This document shows positions 1 through 6,399 of a stretch of DNA of 13,985 bases, in pieces. The DNA is from Clostridiales bacterium (GTDB lineage Bacteria; Bacillota; Clostridia; Christensenellales; Borkfalkiaceae), in the NCBI GenBank assembly GCA_015069525.1, contig SVIK01000033.1:1-13985 (forward strand), written 5' to 3'. Numbering within the stretch: the stretch's first letter is position 1; every line of letters starts with the position of its first letter. Both the position numbers and the translations under genes were made by a program. The notes beneath the pieces are model-generated. The model saw only the letters and a program-made list of their open reading frames with translations, did not search any database and was not told the origin of the DNA.

Positions 1-1
1 G

Positions 2-1033
2 AATCCCAATGAAGAATTTGCCGAATCGGTTGCAGAATGCTTAGGGTATTTGTTTAACGAAAAGGGATACACCTGTATTAACGAGTACAGTATTTTCCCC
101 GAACCGGACGGTATGTTCAATCCTGGCACGGGTAAAGCGATGACGGAAGCGCAATATAAGCTCATTTCCGATTCGATTGAGGCGAGATTGGCAAGTAAAG
201 GGATTGCGAATAAATTGAATTTCTCCGGCCCTGCAAGTATGAATATCGCTTATGAAAAATTCAATACGACGGAAGCGTCTTGGGGAAGTACGGCGTCGTC
301 CTTCGATTCGCAATATCTTTCCAAATTCTTGAAAGACGATGGAACGAGCTTGTTTGAAAAAGTCACCGTATCGGCGTATCCGTTCACGAACGCAACGAGC
401 AACTGGCAAATGTTGAAGACGGCAAGAGCGTATACGGATATTTGCAACAAATACGGTTTAAGTTTCGGTATTGCAGAATGCGGTACGTCAACGTCGACGA
501 GCAACGTATCCAACGCAGACGCAGACAAGTACGATAGAGCTATGTTTATGGCACGTTTCTTTATCAACATGGTCAACGGCGGTTGTACGAATATCAAGTA
601 TTTCGTATTCAGCGATTGCAACTATGACAGCACGAGAAACGAGCTTGGCTTATTTAAGGCAGGTATGTACGATTTCGCGGCGAAACCCGTTTGGCATACT
701 TGGTCGCTTATTTGTCGCTACACCGATATCGGTAGTACGGTATATCCTATCGAAAGTGCGGACGCAGAAGTTTGTCTTACGGCGTTGAAATTGCCCGACG
801 GTTCTTGGACGTACGTGGTGGCAAACACGGGTGCATCGGTTAAGAAGATAGCGATTGTAAACGGTAGAGAAGACCGTGCAAGACAAATGAACTTGTATCA
901 AGTTACGGAAGGCGTTGCGGCTGGCACCGAACTTAAAGTGGTGGATAGAAGCAACGTTATCCGTACGGAAAACGGCGTTGCAGAATTCTCTGTTCCTGCA
1001 AACGGCGTAATCGTGCTTTCAAGCAAGGCATAA
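2..1033 (+). CDS. Clan GH-A-like glycoside hydrolase, 3' part (5' end outside window)
   Basis: The frame is open from base 2, so the start and any signal peptide lie upstream; 343 residues are visible. The protein resembles the C-terminal half of a (beta/alpha)8-barrel glycosidase followed by a beta-sandwich. A candidate acid/base glutamate lies in SIFPEPDG (codon 101-103), matching the NEP-type strand-4 motif of clan GH-A. A candidate nucleophile lies in FGIAECG (codon 476-478). The last ~115 residues, from WHTWSLICRYTD, form an all-beta tail with LPDGSWTYVVAN. The same tail ends the next gene (WSLICRYTD, LPDGSWSYMIAN), so the two are tandem paralogues. Gene order suggests an exported or surface enzyme that cleaves a polysaccharide. 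The exact GH family (GH5, GH39 or an unclassified relative) cannot be settled by eye. A TTG at 50 is an internal codon, not the start. Fold assignment is inference; paralogy is directly visible. Confidence 0.72.
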   Translation, partial: NPNEEFAESVAECLGYLFNEKGYTCINEYSIFPEPDGMFNPGTGKAMTEAQYKLISDSIEARLASKGIANKLNFSGPASMNIAYEKFNTTEASWGSTASSFDSQYLSKFLKDDGTSLFEKVTVSAYPFTNATSNWQMLKTARAYTDICNKYGLSFGIAECGTSTSTSNVSNADADKYDRAMFMARFFINMVNGGCTNIKYFVFSDCNYDSTRNELGLFKAGMYDFAAKPVWHTWSLICRYTDIGSTVYPIESADAEVCLTALKLPDGSWTYVVANTGASVKKIAIVNGREDRARQMNLYQVTEGVAAGTELKVVDRSNVIRTENGVAEFSVPANGVIVLSSKA

Positions 1034-1049
1034 ATTAAATAAACAAAAC

Positions 1050-1082
1050 TTCACCGCAAGCGATTTTTCGCTTGCGGGTGAA
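1050..1082 (+). other. Intercistronic hairpin without U-tract
   Basis: A 14-nt arm (1050-1063) and its complement with one bulged G (1068-1082) flank a TTTT loop. No T-run follows on the + strand; the sequence continues AAAACTTGAAAGGGGG into the next ribosome site. It is therefore unlikely to be a strong intrinsic terminator for the upstream gene. More likely it is an mRNA-stabilising or processing element that sets the relative expression of the two glycosidase paralogues. Confidence 0.6.
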
Positions 1083-1101
1083 AACTTGAAAGGGGGAAAC
1101 C

Positions 1102-2967
1102 ATGAAAAAGTGGATTGCCAGCGGATTAGGGCTTATGATGTTGTCAACGACGTTTGTAGCTTGTGGCGGAGAGGAACAAAAAACGCCGTCGGGTGGTGAA
1201 ACGTACGTGCCCGAGGAAATACATATTTGCTCCTTCACGCAACAAAACACGGACGAGGCGTACTTAAAAAGAGAAGCAACGGCGTCTTCGCCTGCTTTGT
1301 ATTATTACTCATGCGAGTGTGGTAAAAAGGACGACGATTTCTTTGCTTACCGTCCAATGGGTATAGTAGACGAGGGGTATATTCGTTATGACGTAGCGAC
1401 GACGGCGTTGAAAAACAAGACGATTGGCTACGGCGCGCAAATTGACACGGATACGTTTATGCCTTGGAACAACCCGCTTGGCGGGGGCTTGACGGCGGAC
1501 GAAGAAGCGATGTTTAAACAACGCGTTGCGGATATGAATTTGCAATATACCCGCGTAAAATTCTTCCCTGAATATTTTGAAAGAGCCAACGATAACGACG
1601 ACCCCAATTCGTTTGATGCGGAAGCGTCTGGGGTAGATTTCGAGTGCGCGGAAATGCAAGCGCTTTATAAAGTGCTGGATATCTGCGAAGAAAACTGCGT
1701 TAAGGTAGATTTAAGCTGGAACGGCTGTAATACTTGGTTTCATTCCTTCGACGGCAAATACACCTTTACGAAGGAAGGGGATACTTGTGTCGGGGGTACT
1801 TGGCTTGGCTATAACACTTCCCAGTATTGGACGACGGCGCCGAGGATGGAAGAGGGGTTTGACGGATATGCGGAATACGCGGAAAATATCTCCGTCATGC
1901 TCGATTACCTTATCAACGTAAAAGAATACACGTGCATTTACGGGTTTAGCGTTATAGAAGAGCTTTTCTATGATAAGAGCGACACGCGCGATTGGGAAGA
2001 ATACGTAAAATGCTGTAAAGTTATCCAAGACCGTTTAATCAAGGACGGGCTTCGTGATAAATTGCAATTCATTGGTACGACGCCACAATACACGGCTTCC
2101 CAAGGTACGGCAAAGGCGTTTGCCGAAGGACAAGAACCGTTAAAAGACGTTTACGATATTTGCGGAATGCCCAATTACCGCTTTAACAATAAGACGAGCG
2201 GTATCGTCAACTTCTTTAAAGGCATTATGGAAAAATGTGAAGAAATCGACAAGGGTTTGGTCATTTCCGAATTCTGCCAAGGAGGCGTTGGTAGTGCTTC
2301 GCCCTTCCTCGACGCGGTAAATAAGACGGACATTGACGATTACGACGCGGGCTTGTATATTTCCCGTTTCATGATTGCGTCTGCGGATAACGGCGTAGGT
2401 GCGCTCAACCACTATATTTTAGGGGACACGTGGTTTAACGGTCGGGCTGATTACACCTATACCGACGGCGACGAGGATAGATACTATCATAAGTGCGACG
2501 ACGTTTGTAAAAACAATTGTACGGTAAAATGGGATAATTCCGACGGGTATATCCACACGATGGGGCTTTGGCAATATCGGGATAACGCGTGGAAAGCGCA
2601 CCCTGAATATTATTTTTGGAGCTTGATTTGCAGATATACGGACAGCGGTAGTGAAATTTACCGTATTCGCAAAGAGGGTGAAACGAAGCTGAAAGAAGAC
2701 GTAATGCTCGTTTCCTTCCGCTTACCCGACGGCTCTTGGTCGTATATGATTGCAAACAACACGACGGAAACGCAAAAGATTGCGATTGTAAACGAAAATG
2801 CAGATTCCCTCGTGTCGTTTAAAAAATACGTTGTCACGGAAGCGGGTATTCCCGAAGACAGGGCGGTAGTATTGCCCTCGGCAAGTGGCACGGTGGACGC
2901 AACGACGGGCGTGGCACACGTAGAGCTTGCGCCGAAGAGCTTTACGGTTCTTTCCAATAAGGCATAA
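1102..2967 (+). CDS. Lipoprotein, clan GH-A-like glycoside hydrolase with N-terminal Cys/His module
   Basis: The product is 621 aa. The ATG is preceded by AAAGGGGG with good spacing. The signal peptide begins MKKWIASGLG and ends in the lipobox FVAC, making Cys21 the likely lipidated residue. Residues ~41-87 form a small module (YLKREAT, YYYSCECG) also found in the lipoprotein at 6400. Residues ~108-480 look like a TIM-barrel glycosidase: the candidate acid/base is in GFSVIEE (Glu286 or Glu287) and the candidate nucleophile is Glu390 in VISEFCQGG. Residues ~503-621 are a beta-rich tail shared with the upstream gene. The usual NEP acid/base motif is IEE here, so activity or specificity may differ from the upstream paralogue (PEP). 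The protein is presumably anchored outside the membrane and cleaves a glycan. It lies 68 nt after the previous gene and 41 nt before the next, in one operon. The family within clan GH-A is unassigned. Confidence 0.78.
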   Translation: MKKWIASGLGLMMLSTTFVACGGEEQKTPSGGETYVPEEIHICSFTQQNTDEAYLKREATASSPALYYYSCECGKKDDDFFAYRPMGIVDEGYIRYDVATTALKNKTIGYGAQIDTDTFMPWNNPLGGGLTADEEAMFKQRVADMNLQYTRVKFFPEYFERANDNDDPNSFDAEASGVDFECAEMQALYKVLDICEENCVKVDLSWNGCNTWFHSFDGKYTFTKEGDTCVGGTWLGYNTSQYWTTAPRMEEGFDGYAEYAENISVMLDYLINVKEYTCIYGFSVIEELFYDKSDTRDWEEYVKCCKVIQDRLIKDGLRDKLQFIGTTPQYTASQGTAKAFAEGQEPLKDVYDICGMPNYRFNNKTSGIVNFFKGIMEKCEEIDKGLVISEFCQGGVGSASPFLDAVNKTDIDDYDAGLYISRFMIASADNGVGALNHYILGDTWFNGRADYTYTDGDEDRYYHKCDDVCKNNCTVKWDNSDGYIHTMGLWQYRDNAWKAHPEYYFWSLICRYTDSGSEIYRIRKEGETKLKEDVMLVSFRLPDGSWSYMIANNTTETQKIAIVNENADSLVSFKKYVVTEAGIPEDRAVVLPSASGTVDATTGVAHVELAPKSFTVLSNKA

Positions 2968-3008
2968 AACAAAAAGAAAAATTTTAGCTTGGTTGTAGAG
3001 GTTAAAAG

Positions 3009-3920
3009 ATGAAAAAACAATATCCAATTACAGGTACGTTTATTGATGACGTCACGTTCGACATGCCTTCGTCCAACTGGTCGACGAAGCAATGGAAAAA
3101 AGAGTTCGATTACATGAAAAAGTTTGGTATGGATACCGTGATTCTCATGCGTGGTTCGTCCTATTCGCAATCGGTGTATCCTTCTAAATATTTCCCCACG
3201 TTGAAAAAAGAGGACGAGGATTTTGCTCGGTTCGTCTTTGAAGAGGCAGGAAAGCGAGATATGCAGGTCTTTATGGGGCTTGCTATTTCCAATTTGACGT
3301 GGAACGACGGGGATACGAAAGGCGAGTTGGAGAAGAATAAAATTTTCACGCAAGAAATAGTGGAAAGATATGGCGATATGCCCGCCTTTAAGGGGTGGTA
3401 TATTCCCCACGAAACGTGCGAAAACGTGTACAACATTAAGGACGTAATGGGCGGGCTTAGCGCGCTTTGTAAAGATAAAACGCCCGATAAGAAAGTACTG
3501 GTTAGTCCTTTCTTCCGCGGTACGCCTGTCGACGAAAAAAATCCTCGCTCGGCAGAGGCAACGGCGGACGTATGGAACGATATTTGGGAAATCCACGGTA
3601 AGGATATTGATATTTGCGCCTTCCAAGACGGCACGGCAAGCTTGGAGGAATACCCTAAATACTTAGAAGCGATGCAAAAGGTCTGCAAGGAGCACGACAT
3701 TGCGCTTTGGTCGAACGTGGAAACGTTTGAGAGGGACGTGCGTCATATGTTCTTCCCTATCCCGTTTGACGTTTTAAGAAAGAAAATCGAGCTCGCGGAG
3801 AAGTACGTGGAAAAGCAAATAACCTTTGAATTTTCCCACTTTTTAAGCCCGCAATCCATTTTCCCTTCGGCAAGGAATTTAAGCGATTTATACCGTAGCT
3901 ATTACGGCAAAAAGAAATAA
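3009..3920 (+). CDS. DUF4434-type TIM-barrel protein (putative glycoside hydrolase-like)
   Basis: The product is 303 aa, with AGAGGT six bases before the ATG. It starts directly with the family-like strand YPITGTFIDD, with no signal peptide, so it is predicted cytoplasmic although its operon neighbours include a lipoprotein. The pattern W-x(3)-QW-x(2)-EF-x(2)-MKKFGMDTVIL matches the DUF4434 opening as I remember that family. Acidic candidates for catalysis sit where a glycosidase barrel would place them: Glu135 in GWYIPHE, Asp207 in FQDG and Glu238 in WSNVETF. The biochemical role of the family is not established to my knowledge; action on an imported oligosaccharide is inference from the fold and from the neighbouring glycosidases and epimerase. 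The downstream gene follows after 14 nt, indicating cotranscription. Confidence 0.78.
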   Translation: MKKQYPITGTFIDDVTFDMPSSNWSTKQWKKEFDYMKKFGMDTVILMRGSSYSQSVYPSKYFPTLKKEDEDFARFVFEEAGKRDMQVFMGLAISNLTWNDGDTKGELEKNKIFTQEIVERYGDMPAFKGWYIPHETCENVYNIKDVMGGLSALCKDKTPDKKVLVSPFFRGTPVDEKNPRSAEATADVWNDIWEIHGKDIDICAFQDGTASLEEYPKYLEAMQKVCKEHDIALWSNVETFERDVRHMFFPIPFDVLRKKIELAEKYVEKQITFEFSHFLSPQSIFPSARNLSDLYRSYYGKKK

Positions 3921-3934
3921 TAAGAGGTAGTACT

Positions 3935-5155
3935 ATGAAGAAAAAGAAAATTGCACAATTAAAAGAATTTTATCATACGCATTTGCTCGATAACGTTATG
4001 CAATATTGGGTAAATTCCGATTTAATTGATAAAGAATACGGTGGTTTTATCACTTCCGTTGATAGAGAGGGGAAATCGTACAACGACGATAAAAGCGTTT
4101 GGTTTCAAGGCAGATGCCTTTGGACGTTCTCCAAGCTTTGCAACACGTACGGCGTGAAGGAGGAATGGGCTACGGCGGCGGATAGAGGCGCGCAGTTCAT
4201 TAAAGAGCATTGTATCGACGAAGACGGGCGTATGTTTTTCGTGGTGACGAAAGACGGCAAACCGCTTCGTAAACGTAGATATTTCTTCTCTGAAAGCTTT
4301 TTGGTGGTAGGTTTTGCAGAATATTACCTTTTGCGTAGAAACGAAGAGGATTTGGCGCTTGCGGAAAAATATTTCGATTTCATGTATCAAATGTACAAAA
4401 ATCCCGCGTCCGACCCTTTCAAAATTACGCCGAAAGAAAATGCGGAAGTGCGTTCGTTGCACGCAAACTCCTATCCCATGGTACTCGTAAGCTCCGCGCA
4501 AACGCTTCGTAGAGCGAACCCTGCGCGCGCGTCCCACTACGACGAAATTATCAAAGACGTAATAGCGGATATGATGAATTTGCACTACAAGGCGGATTTG
4601 CATTGCGTTCTTGAAAACGTACAGCTTGACGGCGGAATTCTCGACAATCCCACGGGACGTACGATTAACCCTGGGCACACCATTGAAAATTCTTGGTTCT
4701 TAATGAATTACGCCAATAACGTAGGGGATAAAGAGTTGCTTCAAAAGGCGCTCAATATGCTGAAATGGTCGCTTGATTGGGGCTGGGATAAAGAGCACGG
4801 TGGTATGTTCTATTTCGTAGACGTATATGGCAGACCTTGCGAACAGCTCGAACACGACATGAAGCTTTGGTGGGTACATAACGAGTGTTTGATTGCGATT
4901 TTGACGGCGTTGCATTTGACGAACGACCCCGTTTTCGAGGCGTGGTACGACAAGATGCATAAATACGTCTTCTCGCACTTCCCTGACAAAAAGTACGGCG
5001 AGTGGTACGGCTATTTGCATAGAGACGGCACGGTATCGCACACGCAAAAGGGTTCGCTTTGGAAAGGACCTTACCATTTGCCCAGATGCTTGATGCTTTG
5101 CGAGCAAATTTTAGGGGCTATGGAAAAAGACGAAAGATTGCCTGATTTGTTATAA
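3935..5155 (+). CDS. N-acylglucosamine 2-epimerase (AGE) family sugar epimerase
   Basis: The product is 406 aa, the usual length for the family, with an AAGAGG ribosome site. The (alpha/alpha)6-barrel family signatures are present throughout: GGFITSVDREG near the N-terminus, GRTINPGHTIENSWFLM (His248, Glu251), WGWDKEHGGMFYF, KLWWVHNE and KGPYHLPRCL (His381). His248 and His381 correspond to the two catalytic histidines of AGE enzymes, which interconvert a 2-epimer pair such as GlcNAc/ManNAc by a ring-opened proton transfer. The overall pattern looks closer to the renin-binding-protein/AGE subgroup than to cellobiose 2-epimerases, but the natural sugar could be another monosaccharide or disaccharide. 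No sialic-acid catabolic genes are visible nearby. The enzyme is cytoplasmic and is the last gene of the glycan operon, with a terminator starting about 20 bases after the stop. Confidence 0.92.
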   Translation: MKKKKIAQLKEFYHTHLLDNVMQYWVNSDLIDKEYGGFITSVDREGKSYNDDKSVWFQGRCLWTFSKLCNTYGVKEEWATAADRGAQFIKEHCIDEDGRMFFVVTKDGKPLRKRRYFFSESFLVVGFAEYYLLRRNEEDLALAEKYFDFMYQMYKNPASDPFKITPKENAEVRSLHANSYPMVLVSSAQTLRRANPARASHYDEIIKDVIADMMNLHYKADLHCVLENVQLDGGILDNPTGRTINPGHTIENSWFLMNYANNVGDKELLQKALNMLKWSLDWGWDKEHGGMFYFVDVYGRPCEQLEHDMKLWWVHNECLIAILTALHLTNDPVFEAWYDKMHKYVFSHFPDKKYGEWYGYLHRDGTVSHTQKGSLWKGPYHLPRCLMLCEQILGAMEKDERLPDLL

Positions 5156-5173
5156 TATTACGGATATACAAGA

Positions 5174-5213
5174 AAAACGGTTGCGTATAAAAAGCGCAAC
5201 CGTTTTATCGTTT
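5174..5213 (+). terminator. Intrinsic terminator of the glycan operon
   Basis: Arms AAAACGGTTGCG (5174-5185) and CGCAACCGTTTT (5195-5206) pair perfectly over 12 bp around a 9-nt loop, followed by the T-rich ATCGTTT. It separates the carbohydrate operon from the sporulation gene downstream. Confidence 0.85.
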
Positions 5214-5219
5214 AAGGTG

Positions 5220-5248
5220 GCATAAAAAAGCGTATTTTTCGCAAACTG
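5220..5248 (+). promoter_or_regulatory. Candidate SigG/SigF-type promoter of spoVAD
   Basis: GCATA (5220-5224), a 17-base spacer and CAAACTG (5242-5248) resemble the forespore SigG pattern (GHATR, 17-18 bp, CATNNTA). The same layout, sharing GYATAAAA and CGCAAA, occurs before spoVAE, which strengthens both. Predicted transcription would begin near 5255, leaving a leader of about 24 nt. Promoter function is inferred. Confidence 0.45.
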
Positions 5249-5278
5249 TATAAAAATGAACGGGGTAGGTATGCGTTG

Positions 5279-6268
5279 ATGCGAACGATAGAATTCAAGA
5301 ACAAACCAAGGATTATCTCTACGGGCACGGTGGCAGGGCCAAAGGAGTGCGCAGGCATCGTTGGGGAATACGTGGACAAACGGTTGACGGACGATAAGTT
5401 TGGAGAGAGTACGTATGAAAAGGCGGAGTGCAAAATGCTCACCTACGCCATATCGAAAACGATAGAAAACGCAGGCGTAGAAGAAAAGGACGTGGATATG
5501 CTGATATCGGGGGATTTATTAAACCAAATCATTTCCGCAAGCTTTTCCGCACGGGATTTTGATATTCCCTTTTTAGGGGTGTATAGTGCTTGTTCAACGA
5601 TGTCCGAGGGTATGGCAATCGGCGCGGGTTTTGTCAACGCGGGGTACGCTGATAAAATCGTGTCGGCGACGGGTAGCCATTTCTCTTCTGCCGAACGGCA
5701 GTATCGCTATCCGTTGGAGCTTGGCAATACTCGGCCTCCACAATCCCAATGGACGGTCACGGGGGCGGGAGGCGTGATGATTGGACGAGAAGGGAGCGAT
5801 ATCGCAATTACGCACGCGACGTTTGGACGGGTGGTCGATTTTGGGATTACCGACGTAAACAACATGGGCGCGGCAATGGCGCCCGCCGCCTGCGATACGA
5901 TACGCGCCCACATGAAAGATACGGGGCGTTCCGTGGCTGATTACGATTTAATCGTAACGGGAGATTTGGGGGCGCTCGGTAGCCGTATTTTGAAAGATTT
6001 AACGTGGGAAAAGGGGATGGATATCCAAAAGAACCACGTCGATTGCGGAGAAATTATTTATAAGGTCGTAGAAAAGGAATTTCAAGGCGGAAGCGGAGCT
6101 GGGTGTAGCGCGGTCGTCTTTAATTCCTACATCATGGATAAATTGAAAAAACGTACGTTAAAGCGCGTGTTGTTCGTTGCGACGGGCGCGCTACTTTCCA
6201 CGGTGTCAAGCGGACAAGGGGAAAGTATTCCCTGCATTTCGCACGCCGTAGCCATCGAGGTAATTTGA
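5279..6268 (+). CDS. spoVAD: Stage V sporulation protein AD
   Basis: The product is 329 aa, close to the ~338 aa of Bacillus SpoVAD. The match runs along the whole length: GTVAGPKE near residue 16, FGESTYEKAE, SGDLLNQIISASF, PFLGVYSACSTMSEG (Cys105 at the thiolase-like position), SSAERQYRYPLE, QWTVTGAGG and a C-terminal GALLSTVSSGQGESIPCISHAV. SpoVAD has a thiolase-like fold and binds dipicolinic acid, supporting its uptake into the forespore and its release at germination. I prefer the ATG at 5279 over the TTG three bases earlier; a GGGGTAGGT ribosome site lies 8-9 bases upstream. The usual partner spoVAC is not directly upstream, where an unrelated carbohydrate operon ends, and spoVAE is 2.5 kb downstream behind a lipoprotein gene. 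Forespore expression is expected. Confidence 0.95.
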   Translation: MRTIEFKNKPRIISTGTVAGPKECAGIVGEYVDKRLTDDKFGESTYEKAECKMLTYAISKTIENAGVEEKDVDMLISGDLLNQIISASFSARDFDIPFLGVYSACSTMSEGMAIGAGFVNAGYADKIVSATGSHFSSAERQYRYPLELGNTRPPQSQWTVTGAGGVMIGREGSDIAITHATFGRVVDFGITDVNNMGAAMAPAACDTIRAHMKDTGRSVADYDLIVTGDLGALGSRILKDLTWEKGMDIQKNHVDCGEIIYKVVEKEFQGGSGAGCSAVVFNSYIMDKLKKRTLKRVLFVATGALLSTVSSGQGESIPCISHAVAIEVI

Positions 6269-6270
6269 CA

Positions 6271-6298
6271 AAAACCGCCTTTTTATGGGCGGTTTTTT
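6271..6298 (+). terminator. Intrinsic terminator after spoVAD
   Basis: AAAACCGCC (6271-6279), a short T-rich loop and GGCGGTTTTTT (6288-6298) form a compact GC stem with a six-T tail immediately after the spoVAD stop. It makes spoVAD monocistronic at its 3' end. Confidence 0.85.
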
Positions 6299-6320
6299 AT
6301 GGTTAAATATTATTAAATAC

Positions 6321-6349
6321 TTGACAAAAATGACGGCGCATTATATAAT
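6321..6349 (+). promoter_or_regulatory. Perfect SigA promoter of the GLUG lipoprotein gene
   Basis: TTGACA (6321-6326) and TATAAT (6344-6349) are both exact consensus hexamers with the optimal 17-bp spacer, 51 bases before the start codon. This predicts strong vegetative transcription, unlike the flanking sporulation genes. Confidence 0.9.
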
Positions 6350-6399
6350 GAGGAGGAAAAGACGAATAAATCGTTGTTAAACGAAAAGGAGCAAAAAAA

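Noticed and set aside
2658..3626. 322-aa open frame on the - strand across the glycosidase/DUF4434 junction
   Set aside because: It overlaps two well-supported + strand genes, has no family resemblance, and its composition follows from the reverse complement of the coding frames.
4022..4678. 218-aa open frame on the - strand inside the epimerase gene
   Set aside because: Arg/Phe/Val-rich shadow of the AGE epimerase, whose + strand motifs are decisive.
5156..5278. Possible missing spoVAC remnant before spoVAD
   Set aside because: The open frame ending at 5279 is only about 18 codons long and shows no SpoVAC-like sequence; the gap is explained by a terminator and a promoter.
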